Source: Bacteroidota bacterium
GTDB taxonomy: Bacteria > Bacteroidota > Ignavibacteria > Kryptoniales > JAKASW01
DNA length: 64,000 bases
Reading direction: 5' to 3'
NCBI GenBank assembly: GCA_021812985.1
Contig: JAKAMG010000002.1
Coordinates: 33,779 to 97,778, forward strand
The notes below the pieces were generated by a model. The model was not told the origin of the DNA and ran no database searches. It saw only the letters and a list, made by a program, of their open reading frames with translations. Both the position numbers and the translations under genes were made by a program. Below are positions 38,588-47,406 of this stretch, piece after piece; positions within the stretch are counted from its first letter, which is position 1; each line of letters starts with the position of its first letter.

Positions 38588-40411
38588 ATGAAAAAACCAT
38601 TCCGTGAGAGACTCAGGGACGGCGTCATCGTGTGTGACGGCGCGATGGGTACTCTCCTCGAATTGTACGAGTACGGTGAGAAGCCGCCCGAAATACACAA
38701 CATAAAGAATCCCGAAATCATCGAGCGGGCGCACAGGGAATACATAGAGGCGGGCGCCGAAATAATCGAGACCAATACTTTCTCCGGGAACAGAATCCGC
38801 CTGGAATCATATCGGCTCGACGACAAGACGAAAGAGATAAACGAAGCAGCTGTTCGAATAGCAAAAAAAGCGGCTGGTGAGGAGGTTTATGTCGCAGGGG
38901 CGGTCGGACCAAGCGGAAGGCTCCTCGAACCGCTCGGGAAGACCAGTCTGGCCGATGTGAAGGAGGCTTTCAAGGAGCAGGTTGGATACCTCGTGGGGGC
39001 GGGAGTCGATCTCCTCATACTCGAGACTTTTCTCGACCTTGGCGAGCTGGACGCCGCCATTGACGCCGCAAAGGAAGTCTCCGCAGACATCCCCATTATC
39101 GCTCAAAAGACTTTTTCCGAAGATGGCGCGATTCTAGCCAGCGACTTCCCTCTCGAAGTAGTTAGGCATCTGAAGTCAAAGGGAGTGGACGTCGTCGGTT
39201 CGAACTGTACCGTGGGTCCCCAGAGGATGTACGGGATAATCAAATCCGTTTACTCCGGTGACGTGGTACTGTCCGCGCAGCCGGCGGCAGGCATTCCCAC
39301 CCTTGTGGACGGAAGGTCAATATACCACGCGACGCCAGAGTACCTAGCGACCTACGCGAAGCAGCTGGTCGAGGCTGGCGTAACGGTCATCGGCGCGTGC
39401 TGCGGTTCGACGCCGCAACACATACGCTCGATAGCCGAGGCTGTCCGAGGAGTGAAGATAGAACCCAAGCCCGTGGTATTGAAATCGCGTACGATCGTTG
39501 AGGCGGAACAGGCCGCGGGCCAGGTTTCAGAACGATCGGAACTCTCGAAGAAGCTGAAGGAGAAATTCGTTACCACGGTCGAACTAGATATACCTCGTGG
39601 TCTCGATATATCAGAAGTGCTCGAAGGAGCGAAGTACTGCAGGGACAACGGGTTCGACGCCGTAAACATTACAGATGGCGCGAGGGCGCGCATAAGGATG
39701 AGCCCGATAGCAATCTCACACCTTGTCCAGAGAGAGGTTGGCATAGAGGCGATAACCCACCTGACGACACGGGACAGGAACATGATAGGGCTTCAGTCCG
39801 AGCTCCTTGGCGGACACGCCCTCGGACTGAGAAACGTTCTCATCGTCACCGGCGACCCGGCTAAGATCGGCGATCTGCCTCAGGCGCAGTCTGTGTTCGA
39901 TGTCGATTCCGTCGGACTCGTGAGGATAGTCAGGAGCATGAACGGTGGCCGCGATTCGATGGGGAACCAAATGGGGGGACCCACCTCTTATCTCATAGCC
40001 TGCGCGGCAAATCCGTCGGCAGAGCGATTCGATTACGAAATTGAGAAGCTTGTGCGCAAGGTCGAGGCCGGAGCCGAGGTCATATTTACACAACCCATTT
40101 ACGAAAACAATACGTTCATCAAGTTCCTGAAGGCAATTGAACCGCTCAGGACACCCGTGGTCCTCGGCATCCTCCCTCTCCGCGGACACCGGCACGCAGA
40201 GTTCTTGCATCACGAGATTCCCGGCATAAACATCCCCGCCCGGATCCGTGAGAAGATGTTCAGGGCAGGAAAGGAGGCGGCGGATGTCGGCATAGACATA
40301 TCGGCCGAATTTCTGCGCGAGGTAAAATCCGCGGTACAGGGGGCTTACCTCCTACCCCCGTTCAAAAAGTACGATGTTGCGGTCAGGGTGCTCGAGAAGG
40401 CAGGTATATAG
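38588..40411 (+). CDS. Bifunctional homocysteine S-methyltransferase / 5,10-methylenetetrahydrofolate reductase
   Basis: The 607-residue fusion has a homocysteine methyltransferase barrel (about 1-290) with CDGAMGTLLELY, VVGSNCTVGPQRM and the zinc motif GACCGSTPQHIRSI. A MetF barrel (about 325-607) follows with TTVELDIPRG, THLTTRDRN, NVLIVTGDP and the terminal FTQPIYEN and RGHRHAEFLHHEIPG regions. This is the YitJ-like architecture. It lacks cobalamin and activation domains, so methionine synthesis would need a partner or a direct route. No SAM riboswitch was recognised in the 250 bases upstream. The tRNA-Val region follows. Confidence 0.92.
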   Translation: MKKPFRERLRDGVIVCDGAMGTLLELYEYGEKPPEIHNIKNPEIIERAHREYIEAGAEIIETNTFSGNRIRLESYRLDDKTKEINEAAVRIAKKAAGEEVYVAGAVGPSGRLLEPLGKTSLADVKEAFKEQVGYLVGAGVDLLILETFLDLGELDAAIDAAKEVSADIPIIAQKTFSEDGAILASDFPLEVVRHLKSKGVDVVGSNCTVGPQRMYGIIKSVYSGDVVLSAQPAAGIPTLVDGRSIYHATPEYLATYAKQLVEAGVTVIGACCGSTPQHIRSIAEAVRGVKIEPKPVVLKSRTIVEAEQAAGQVSERSELSKKLKEKFVTTVELDIPRGLDISEVLEGAKYCRDNGFDAVNITDGARARIRMSPIAISHLVQREVGIEAITHLTTRDRNMIGLQSELLGGHALGLRNVLIVTGDPAKIGDLPQAQSVFDVDSVGLVRIVRSMNGGRDSMGNQMGGPTSYLIACAANPSAERFDYEIEKLVRKVEAGAEVIFTQPIYENNTFIKFLKAIEPLRTPVVLGILPLRGHRHAEFLHHEIPGINIPARIREKMFRAGKEAADVGIDISAEFLREVKSAVQGAYLLPPFKKYDVAVRVLEKAGI

Positions 40412-40600
40412 CCGCGGATCCAGGCCTCCGGCGCACATCGGCGGCTGTGGATAAGATGGAAGGGAAGCTTTTTATATAATCAGGGGTCGGTTCGAGGTTA
40501 CCTTTTCTTGATTGGGAACGTCAAATTGGTTAGATTATTCCACAATATCGGTGGTTAAGACCGCAGGTTCTTTGGAAAACTTCCAATTTTGAGGCTTTTC
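40412..40600 (+). other. Intergenic region with a degenerate tRNA-like segment
   Basis: Between metF-fusion stop and the first clear tRNA-like copy there is a TATAAT (40475-40480). A weak tRNA-like stretch follows (TTGGTTAGA at about 40526, then GGTGGTTAAGACCGCAGGTTC ending 40570). The GGTTC end is followed by TTTGGAAAA, as is the end of the next relic. No protein-coding frame is credible. Confidence 0.35.
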
Positions 40601-40712
40601 GGACTCTTAGCTCAGTCCCCCAAGCGGGATTTCGTTCCGCTGATATTCGCGGAACTCAACTGGTTCAGAGCATCCGGATTCGAATGCTGTTCGATTTGGC
40701 AAGTCCTGGTTC
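40601..40712 (+). pseudogene. tRNA-like relic with a 44-nt insertion in the D-loop
   Basis: GGACTCTTAGCTCAG (40601-40615) and CTGGTTCAGAGC (40660-40671) match the 5' part of the intact tRNA-Val downstream, where they are contiguous. Here they are split by 44 bases (40616-40659), exactly in the D-loop. The insert folds into GTTCCGC/GCGGAAC (34-40 with 49-55), and the same segment can instead pair with AGCGGGA upstream. The anticodon and T arms cannot be folded normally. The preceding 35 bases resemble the tRNA-Val leader, so this looks like a decayed tandem copy. Confidence 0.55.
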
Positions 40713-40730
40713 TTTTGGAAATTTTGTTCT

Positions 40731-40736
40731 TATAAT
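40731..40736 (+). promoter_or_regulatory. -10 element of tRNA-Val
   Basis: A perfect TATAAT lies 6 bases before the mature tRNA 5' end, so transcription should begin at or very near the tRNA. The -35 region (about 40708-40713, GGTTCT) is weak. Confidence 0.55.
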
Positions 40737-40742
40737 TCATCA

Positions 40743-40817
40743 GGGCTCTTAGCTCAGCTGGTTCAGAGCGCTTGCTTCACACGCAAGAGGTCACTGGTTC
40801 GAGTCCAGTAGAGCCCA
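40743..40817 (+). tRNA. tRNA-Val(CAC)
   Basis: This is a 75-base cloverleaf. The acceptor stem is GGGCTCT/AGAGCCC, the D-arm GCTC...GAGC with AGCTGGTTCA, and the anticodon stem CTTGC/GCAAG with loop TTCACAC (anticodon CAC, reading GUG). The variable loop is AGGTC and the T-arm ACTGG-TTCGAGT-CCAGT. The discriminator is A. The CCA end is not encoded (ACGG follows), so it must be added by nucleotidyltransferase. Confidence 0.95.
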
Positions 40818-40933
40818 CGGACTGAAGTGAAGTTTACATCTATGAAAAATCAAGAAGCGACACTAACGGAGGGGAAAGGGAGACTTTGATATTGGTTGCA
40901 ACAAAAAAGTCTCACTAGAAAGACGAGGATTAC

Positions 40934-41221
40934 ATGGAGAAGCTAAGTGGAATCCCCTCTGAGAAGAAGAGGATTCAGAAGAAACAGATCGAGAACCCGC
41001 TGAGTGACCTTCTCAGCGACGATATCTACGAAAAGCTAATCGAAAACAGCCTTCTGGATTACAAGGCAGTAAGAGACTATCAGATCAAGCGGCGCTTCAA
41101 GGACCTGCGGAACTACATGAGCGTCGGGGACGCGATAGAGAAAATCCAGGACGAGTACCCGTACCTGCGATTCGACACTATCAGGAAGATAGTCTACAAC
41201 GCTAAAGCAGAGAAAGAATAG
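40934..41221 (+). CDS. Small conserved-looking protein with a possible helix-turn-helix
   Basis: I do not recognise the family. The 95-residue, strongly charged protein is mostly helical. The N-terminal part (EKKRIQKKQIENPLSDLLSDD) is Lys-rich. The C-terminal part (KRRFKDLRNYMSVGDAIEKIQDEY, then FDTIRKIVYNAKAEKE) looks like a homeodomain-type helix-turn-helix in which DTIRKIVYN would be the recognition helix. It starts 117 bases after the tRNA-Val gene with a GAGGA site and is followed by a long hairpin. A nucleic-acid-binding role is inferred only from shape and charge. Confidence 0.7.
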   Translation: MEKLSGIPSEKKRIQKKQIENPLSDLLSDDIYEKLIENSLLDYKAVRDYQIKRRFKDLRNYMSVGDAIEKIQDEYPYLRFDTIRKIVYNAKAEKE

Positions 41222-41232
41222 GAAAATTTGAG

Positions 41233-41285
41233 TTAAGTCCTTCCGGTCCGGTTCGCCGGAAGGGCTTAACCGTTGTTCGTTTTTG
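41233..41285 (+). terminator. Hairpin terminator after the small HTH-like gene
   Basis: A 14-bp stem (TTAAGTCCTTCCGG / CCGGAAGGGCTTAA, one G-T pair, 9-base loop) begins 12 bases after the stop codon. A T run (GTTTTT) appears about 10 bases later, so it is not a textbook terminator, but no other role is evident. Confidence 0.55.
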
Positions 41286-41402
41286 GGTGCGATTGGGGAA
41301 TTTCTAAGGAACAGTTCGGGTTCAGAGGATAGTAGCCGCCGTGTAGCTTATCGAGGCGACCTTCAATTTTGCGAAGACTGAGATGAGAGAAGGAGTTTTG
41401 CC

Positions 41403-42044
41403 ATGAAGTTATACGTTTCGAACAGTGATGAGTCCGTCCGTATGTTCAAGAACGATATCCTCGAGTTCTTTTCGCACGTCCATCCGTCTGTACCAGCCAT
41501 ACTTTATCTCCCCGTTGTTGGGTACATGTTCTACCGATCAGCCATCACCGGCATCAGCCTATACTACGTGTTCGCCCTTTTCGTCCTTGGCGTCATAGTG
41601 TGGAGTTTCACAGAGTACACGCTTCACCGCTTCGTGTTCCACCTGGTGCCGAAGAACGAATTCGGAAAGAAGATTCATTTCATGTTCCATGGCGTTCACC
41701 ATGATTACCCGAACGACTCAACGCGGCTAGTAATGCCCCCCGCCGTGAGCATACCTCTCGCGCTTCTTTTCTATTTTCTATTCATGAAGATACTCGGCGC
41801 GCACTATGTCCCCCCATTCTTCGCGGGATTCATAGGCGGATACCTCACGTATGACCTGACCCACTACGCGGTTCACCATTTTGGCCTGAAGGGGAAGGTC
41901 ACCCTTTACCTCAAACAGCACCACATGCGTCACCACTACATGGCCCCGGACACAAACTACGGAGTCAGCTCCCCGGCTTGGGACTTCATATTCGGTACTT
42001 ACCTGAAGCGGCAGAAGCAGGAGAGCGCCACGGCCCAAAGATGA
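41403..42044 (+). CDS. Fatty acid hydroxylase / sterol desaturase superfamily protein
   Basis: The 213-residue membrane di-iron protein has four hydrophobic segments and the clustered His boxes of the superfamily: EYTLHRFVFH, FMFHGVHHDYPND, THYAVHH and QHHMRHHYMAPDTNYGVSSPAWDFIFGTY. This pattern is closest to fatty acid 2-hydroxylases. In Bacteroidota-like bacteria such enzymes make 2-hydroxy fatty acids for sphingolipids or lipid A, which is an inference here. A GAGAAGGAG site precedes the ATG. It is read alone and ends at a good terminator. Confidence 0.9.
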   Translation: MKLYVSNSDESVRMFKNDILEFFSHVHPSVPAILYLPVVGYMFYRSAITGISLYYVFALFVLGVIVWSFTEYTLHRFVFHLVPKNEFGKKIHFMFHGVHHDYPNDSTRLVMPPAVSIPLALLFYFLFMKILGAHYVPPFFAGFIGGYLTYDLTHYAVHHFGLKGKVTLYLKQHHMRHHYMAPDTNYGVSSPAWDFIFGTYLKRQKQESATAQR

Positions 42045-42072
42045 TTAACCCATAAAAGTCATTTGAAAAGAG

Positions 42073-42096
42073 CGGCGCCATCAGCGCCGTTTTTTT
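42073..42096 (+). terminator. Intrinsic terminator of the fatty acid hydroxylase gene
   Basis: Stem CGGCGC / GCGCCG, 5-base loop and seven T residues, 28 bases after the stop codon. It separates the gene from the convergent radC. Confidence 0.9.
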
Positions 42097-42123
42097 CGCA
42101 GACGACGCACCGAGCTCCCTTCA

Positions 42124-42837
42124 TTACACGTATCCGGCGTTCTTCATGCTGAGATATCCGCCGGGGCCGACGATGATGTGATCGTGGACCGGGATGTCCA
42201 GGAACTCGCCTGAGTAAACGAGGTCCTTCGTGATCTGAATATCCTCCTTGCTCGGGTCGAGTTTTCCGCTCGGATGGTTGTGCACAACAATCACGCTCGC
42301 GGCTTCCTCGAGGATCGCGAACTTGAAGACCGCTCTTGCATCAACCAGGCTGGCGCTCAACGTCCCTTCCGTCATTGTCTTTACGCGCTTCACTCTACCG
42401 GAAGTGCTGAGTGCTATCACCTTGAAGATTTCCCTTTTCTCGCCTGCAAAGTCGGCCATGATGAATCTGTATACCGCTTCAGGATTGTTCAGTAGAGGAG
42501 TGTCCGTCACCGGCGTTTTCTGTACCCTCCTTCCAACTTCAAATGCCGCGGAAAGCGTAACCGCCTTCACAATGCCAATGCCGGAGATGCTGGAGAGTTC
42601 GAGAGCGTCTCTCATCGAAAGAAGAGAAAGTGAATTATCGAAGGCCATGAGGAGATCCCGCGCCACGTCGATGGCGGTGCGCGAACTCGTCTTCATTCGG
42701 GCGCCTGTCCTGAGGAGAATCGCAAGAAGTTCTACGTCTGTGAGCTTTGTGGCACCGCGCGAGAGAAGTTTTTCCCTCGGTTTTTCGCTCTCGGGCCATT
42801 CGCGGAGAGTTCGCGTGGTCGTGGATTTGTCAGACAT
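42124..42837 (-). CDS. radC: RadC family JAB-domain protein
   Basis: The 237-residue protein has an N-terminal helix-hairpin-helix part (EKLLSRGATKLTDVELLAILLRTG; LSSISGIGIVKAVTL) and a C-terminal JAB/MPN metalloprotease-like domain. The zinc motif is VVHNHPSGKLDPSKEDIQITKDL, ending in PVHDHIIVGPGGYLSM. RadC proteins are common in bacteria and often called DNA repair proteins, but the reaction is unproven. Neighbours give no hint. Length is typical. Confidence 0.93.
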   Translation of the reverse strand: MSDKSTTTRTLREWPESEKPREKLLSRGATKLTDVELLAILLRTGARMKTSSRTAIDVARDLLMAFDNSLSLLSMRDALELSSISGIGIVKAVTLSAAFEVGRRVQKTPVTDTPLLNNPEAVYRFIMADFAGEKREIFKVIALSTSGRVKRVKTMTEGTLSASLVDARAVFKFAILEEAASVIVVHNHPSGKLDPSKEDIQITKDLVYSGEFLDIPVHDHIIVGPGGYLSMKNAGYV

Positions 42838-42883
42838 CGCAGCCCCCTGCTTTTGTTGAAAATCCGTTGTATCGCGTTGAAGT

Positions 42884-44821
42884 CTATTTCGGATTGACTT
42901 CGCCTAGATCGACTACGGCTCCTTTCGTGAACTGAAGAATATGGAGAAAGCGGTTGGAATTGTCGTCGCCAAACGAAATAGTCGAGTGGAGTCCCTGATA
43001 GACTTCGCCTTTCAACGACGACTGGATGGAGGAGCGTGTCAGGTTGCCGGTCCTAATCAGATTTAGAATCGCGTTCGTGACATCGTAACCATAGGCAATT
43101 GTCCTGTCCAATTCCGCATCGGAAATCTGGGAGAGAGAATCCGTCACCGCGGCATATCCTCCATCCGACGTATTCAGATAAGTGTCGCTGCAGAATATGA
43201 CGCCGTCAATATACGCGTCGTTGGTGGAGAGCTGGTTCAGGTCATACCAGTCATCAGTGCCGATGAGTTGAGTCTTGATGTTGTAGTATGCCAGCTGTGC
43301 ACCCAGGACTCCGATGTCTTTCGACGACGTGAGCGGGACAAAAATCGCATCGAGCGATCTCAGCGCGTCGAAATCGCCAAGAGACTTGACGATAGTCACC
43401 GGTACGCCGAGCGAGTCCGCGACCCGGACAGGATCTTTCCCGAAAAGATCGTAAGCATCCACGGCGGCTGTCGAATGGCCCAGCGAGTCAACATACGCCG
43501 GCGGGAGGAGAGGTCTGATCTTTTGTTGAACGGCAGGTGTAATTCTGCCGATGTTCACGTACGGTTCGCCTTCGAGTGCGGCGGCCGATTTTATTTCCTC
43601 TATAGGGAGGGAAAGATCCGTCGACCCGCTCTCGAAATACGCCACCGCCAAAGGAGGCACGCCGAGTGAATCAAGCCTATTCGTAAAGTATTCGGAGATC
43701 GTCTTACCGTACGCGTCCGTAGGCGCAAGGATAGCGATCCGCTTCGCGTGGAGAACGTTCACGGCGTAGTCGGCCATCGCCTCGGCTCTCGTTTTGAAAT
43801 CCGGATTCGCCTGAAAAACATAAGGATGGTTTTTTGTGAGCCCAACCTGAGTCGCGGTCGGCGAAATCATGGCAATCTTCTGCTGGTCGGCCACCTTCGC
43901 CAGGGCGGAAACATCGCCGCTGTAGACAGGACCCACGATTGCCTTGATTGTTGTATCAGACGTGATGGATAGCATGTCCGAATAAAGGTTCTGTATTACT
44001 CCGCCGTAGTTTTTGAGCACAAGCCCAACCTTTGTTGACGCATTGGCGTTGTAATCGTCCAGCGCTAGCTGTATTCCAAGCAGAAGTCTGTCCCCCACGC
44101 CGTTGCCATACTCCAACGGAAGGAGCGCGGCAATCTTCACTTCGGCTTTGCCGAGTGAACTGTCGGCCGATATTCTTGACATCCATCTGTTGATTTCAGC
44201 GCTTCCGATTCCCGGAGTCGGGTAACGATCGAGGAACTCCTGCAGCATCGCCCGAACATTGGGAAGCTTGTCTGAGAAGTATGCTCGTCTGGCAAATCCG
44301 ATGGCCACGGTCATCGATGAGAGCCTGGAGTGGCAGGTTTCGAACAGCTGTTCTATGTCCGCAAATCCTAGATTGTTTGACACGAGTGAATGGAGGCTGG
44401 CGGCGGCCTGATCCCTCGTCACCTGATTCCCGGAGGAATCGACAGCGAGTATGAATTCCGAGGCTGCAGCCTGGTATTGGCCGAGCTCATAGTAATCAGC
44501 GCCGAGTATGTAAACCATATCAAATCTGTGCTCGTCGCCTGGAAGGCGTGAGAGAAATGTGTCGACCGTCGCCGCCGATTCCGAATATTCCCTCAGGTTG
44601 AAGAGACTCCGCGCTCCGTAATAATACGCCTCGGCTGAACGCTGGTTGAGCGAATCTTGCATCACCTGCCTGAAATAAAGGAGTGCCGTGGAATAGTCTC
44701 CCTGCCTATAGCTCTGCAGTCCCAGAGTGTAGCCCGTCTCGGCAGACTGGCTGAACTGCACCTGTGACATTGCGGAGGAGGAGAAGAGGAGAACGAGTGA
44801 TACGGCGAGCGATTTAATCAT
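42884..44821 (-). CDS. TPR / periplasmic-binding-protein fusion (LpoA-like layout)
   Basis: The 645-residue exported protein has a signal peptide (1-19, ending AMSQ, without lipobox Cys). A TPR region follows (about 25-190; YTLGLQSYRQGDYSTALLYF, AYYYGARSLFNLREYSESA). A type I periplasmic-binding (Leu/Ile/Val-receptor) fold runs from about 210 to 640 with KIAALLPLEYGNGVGDRLLLG, AIVGPVYSGDVSALAKVAD and KRIAILAPTDAYGKTISEYF. No ABC permease or ATPase is adjacent, so solute uptake is doubtful. The TPR-plus-PBP order resembles LpoA/LppC, the outer-membrane activator of peptidoglycan synthases. Its ATG overlaps the stop of the upstream TPR gene (ATGA). Confidence 0.82.
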   Translation of the reverse strand: MIKSLAVSLVLLFSSSAMSQVQFSQSAETGYTLGLQSYRQGDYSTALLYFRQVMQDSLNQRSAEAYYYGARSLFNLREYSESAATVDTFLSRLPGDEHRFDMVYILGADYYELGQYQAAASEFILAVDSSGNQVTRDQAAASLHSLVSNNLGFADIEQLFETCHSRLSSMTVAIGFARRAYFSDKLPNVRAMLQEFLDRYPTPGIGSAEINRWMSRISADSSLGKAEVKIAALLPLEYGNGVGDRLLLGIQLALDDYNANASTKVGLVLKNYGGVIQNLYSDMLSITSDTTIKAIVGPVYSGDVSALAKVADQQKIAMISPTATQVGLTKNHPYVFQANPDFKTRAEAMADYAVNVLHAKRIAILAPTDAYGKTISEYFTNRLDSLGVPPLAVAYFESGSTDLSLPIEEIKSAAALEGEPYVNIGRITPAVQQKIRPLLPPAYVDSLGHSTAAVDAYDLFGKDPVRVADSLGVPVTIVKSLGDFDALRSLDAIFVPLTSSKDIGVLGAQLAYYNIKTQLIGTDDWYDLNQLSTNDAYIDGVIFCSDTYLNTSDGGYAAVTDSLSQISDAELDRTIAYGYDVTNAILNLIRTGNLTRSSIQSSLKGEVYQGLHSTISFGDDNSNRFLHILQFTKGAVVDLGEVNPK

Positions 44822-45723
44822 GAGCGTCGTTTTCGCTTTCTCGTGTACTTCGACATTTTTTCGAGCGTCTCGCCATCGTCCTCGACTATGGCATCGGCAC
44901 CGGCGAGCTCGTCAAAAATATTTCGCGCCTTCTCAATCTCGCCGATTGTGCTGTAGAGATTCGCCAGCGATTGTAGGACTTCCGCGCTCCTGGGATTGAG
45001 GTTGAGTGCGCGGGTGAGGTAAAACTCGGACTCGTCCGCCTTTCCGAGCTCGAGGAGTATCTTGCCGCACATAAGCCAGCCCGGATAGAAATCAGGATCC
45101 GTGTCTATCAGCAGAGTGAATTCCTCGAGGGCTTCGCGGAGATCACCGAGGAGATAGTAGGCTGTCGCCAGATCGAGCCGGAACTCGACGGACGCTTCGT
45201 TAACGCCCAGCTCTCTCTTGAAATATTTTATCGCGGCGGGAAAGTTTTTCTGCTTGAGGTAGATCCTCCCGAGAAGCCCGTTAGCGTCAGGGTACTTTGC
45301 GTCGTTTCGGAGTACCTGCTTCACTTCGGAAGCAGCGTCATCGAACGCGTTTTCGTCGAGGAATATTGTGGCGAGGGCGAGGTGAACGCTCGGATTCCGC
45401 CATGAGTCGAGTCTGCGTAGAAGAGGAAACGCCTTCTCCGTCTCTCCAAGATTGAAGTAGAGGCTCCCGAGGGCGTATACCAGCTTGTTGTTTTCAGGCA
45501 TCCTCTCGAGACCGCTGACGAGAAGTCGTTCCGCGGCCGTGTAACTGTGGAGTCCAATGTAGACTTCCGCAAGTTTCAGGTACGCGTCGGCATTGGCCGG
45601 ATCGTTCGCGATCACCCTTCTCAGGATCTGAATCGCGTGGAGCGGCTTGTCTTCACCGAGGAACCCCACCGCCTCATCAATGAGGAGCTTTAACGATTCG
45701 CCGGACCTTTCCGATAATCCCAT
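44818..45723 (-). CDS. TPR-repeat protein
   Basis: The 301-residue protein of about seven tetratricopeptide units (for example ADAYLKLAEVYIGLHSYTAAERLL, KLVYALGSLYFNLGETEKAF, YPDANGLLGRIYLKQKNFPAA, PGWLMCGKILLELGKADESE, AEVLQSLANLYSTIGEIEKA) ends in a very basic tail (KYTRKRKRRS). It has no signal peptide, so it is probably cytoplasmic, a scaffold for protein contacts. Its stop overlaps the start of the TPR/PBP fusion by four bases (ATGA), so the two are translationally coupled. The partner is unknown. Confidence 0.85.
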   Translation of the reverse strand: MGLSERSGESLKLLIDEAVGFLGEDKPLHAIQILRRVIANDPANADAYLKLAEVYIGLHSYTAAERLLVSGLERMPENNKLVYALGSLYFNLGETEKAFPLLRRLDSWRNPSVHLALATIFLDENAFDDAASEVKQVLRNDAKYPDANGLLGRIYLKQKNFPAAIKYFKRELGVNEASVEFRLDLATAYYLLGDLREALEEFTLLIDTDPDFYPGWLMCGKILLELGKADESEFYLTRALNLNPRSAEVLQSLANLYSTIGEIEKARNIFDELAGADAIVEDDGETLEKMSKYTRKRKRRS

Positions 45724-45773
45724 TCGTTCAGACCTCGGTTCTCACCGGAAAATAAACCCGCGTGTCCAAAGAA

Positions 45774-47306
45774 TCACTCCCATTCGATCGTGGCGGGAGG
45801 CTTGCTGCTAATGTCGTATACCACGCGGTTAACGCCGCGGACCTCGTTTATAATACGCCCCGAAACCTTAGCGAGAAGATCATACGGCATCTGGGCCCAA
45901 TCAGCAGTCATCCCGTCCTCGCTTGTGACTGCGCGTAGTGCAATGGTATACTCGTAAGTCCGCTCGTCACCCATCACTCCGACAGACTGTACCGGGAGAA
46001 GGACCGCAAACGCCTGCCAGATGTCGGTGTAAATCCCGTGCTTTTTGATCTCATCAATGAATATTTCATCCGCATCGCGGAGTATCTCAAGCTTTTCAGG
46101 TGTGATGTCGCTCAGTATTCTCACTGCAAGTCCCGGCCCCGGGAACGGATGGCGCGTTATAACCTCTTCCGAGATGCCGAGCGCGCGCCCGACTTGCCTG
46201 ACTTCGTCCTTGAACAAGAGTCGGAAAGGTTCGATAAGCTTCAGCTTCATAACTTCGGGAAGCCCGCCGACATTGTGGTGAGTCTTGATTTTCGCCGAGG
46301 GTCCTTTGTGCGACTGCGATTCTATCACGTCAGGATAGAGAGTGCCCTGTGCCAGGAACTTCACGTCGCTGATCTCGTGCGCCACCTTCTCGAACACCTC
46401 GATGAATGTGTTTCCGATGATCTTCCTCTTCTTCTCGGGATCGGTGACGCCGCGGAGCTTCTCAAGGAACGTGCTCGTCGCGTCAACGTAATGAAGATTG
46501 ATATCGAACGTCTTCCTGAAGTATTCGACGACCTTCCTGCTCTCGTCCTTTCTCATGACGCCGTTGTCGATGTGGACGGCATGAAGCTGCGTCCCGATTG
46601 CCTTGTGAAGGAGAACTGCCGCTACGGCAGAGTCAACCCCGCCGCTCATCGCGCAAATGACCTTATCGTTACCGACCGCGGCTCTGACGTTCCGCACGGT
46701 GTCCTCGATGAAATTTCCCGGTTCCCAGTCCGCTTTGCAGCCGCAGACCTTGAAAACGAAATTTCCGAGTATCTCCTTCCCCTTCGAGGTGTGTACCACC
46801 TCAGGATGGAACTGCACGCCAAATGTCTTTCGCTCTTCAGACCTAACGGCGGCTATCGGCGAGTTATCCGTATGAGCGATCGGAACAAAGCCGGCAGGGA
46901 GTTTCGTAACCTTGTCTGCATGGCTCATCCACACCTTCGATACATCACCTATGCCATGGAAGATGTCCTTCGAATCGTCAACGACGAGCATGGCCTTGCC
47001 AAATTCCTGGTGTGCCGACCTGTCCACTTCGCCACCGAGAAGGTGAGCGATGACCTGAAGCCCGTAGCAGATGCCGAAGATAGGTATCCCTGTTTCGAAG
47101 ATCCGCTTGTCCGGGAGTGGTGCCCCTGTCTGATATACGCTTGACGGACCGCCGGATAGTATTACCCCCTTCGGGGCAAGTTCAACAATCTTTTCGTATG
47201 GGTAGTCGAAATTCTCGACAAGGCTGAGGACATTCAATTCGCGTACACGGCGGGCAATTAACTGCGTGTACTGCGCACCGAAATCCAAAATTAGAATTTT
47301 ATCCAT
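45774..47306 (-). CDS. guaA: GMP synthase (glutamine-hydrolysing)
   Basis: The 510-residue enzyme aminates XMP to GMP. The class I glutamine amidotransferase part (1-190) has the catalytic Cys in [16 protein letters not shown] and the HPEVVHT His/Glu. The ATP-pyrophosphatase part starts with [21 protein letters not shown]. The dimerisation domain ends in the invariant KPPATIEWE. It is the last gene of the co-directional run efp-accB-accC-gcvH-gcvPA-guaA. Confidence 0.98.
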   Translation of the reverse strand: MDKILILDFGAQYTQLIARRVRELNVLSLVENFDYPYEKIVELAPKGVILSGGPSSVYQTGAPLPDKRIFETGIPIFGICYGLQVIAHLLGGEVDRSAHQEFGKAMLVVDDSKDIFHGIGDVSKVWMSHADKVTKLPAGFVPIAHTDNSPIAAVRSEERKTFGVQFHPEVVHTSKGKEILGNFVFKVCGCKADWEPGNFIEDTVRNVRAAVGNDKVICAMSGGVDSAVAAVLLHKAIGTQLHAVHIDNGVMRKDESRKVVEYFRKTFDINLHYVDATSTFLEKLRGVTDPEKKRKIIGNTFIEVFEKVAHEISDVKFLAQGTLYPDVIESQSHKGPSAKIKTHHNVGGLPEVMKLKLIEPFRLLFKDEVRQVGRALGISEEVITRHPFPGPGLAVRILSDITPEKLEILRDADEIFIDEIKKHGIYTDIWQAFAVLLPVQSVGVMGDERTYEYTIALRAVTSEDGMTADWAQMPYDLLAKVSGRIINEVRGVNRVVYDISSKPPATIEWE

Positions 47307-47406
47307 TTCTCAAGGGACCTACAAGTCTAAAACGGGAAACCACAAAAAGGATTCAAACAAGCGCCAAACAAATCGATGCTTTGATCGGGACATCTCACCG
47401 AGAGCT

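Noticed and set aside
46038-47144. 368-residue plus-strand ORF
   Set aside because: Fully antisense to guaA, which has all catalytic motifs; no recognisable domain.
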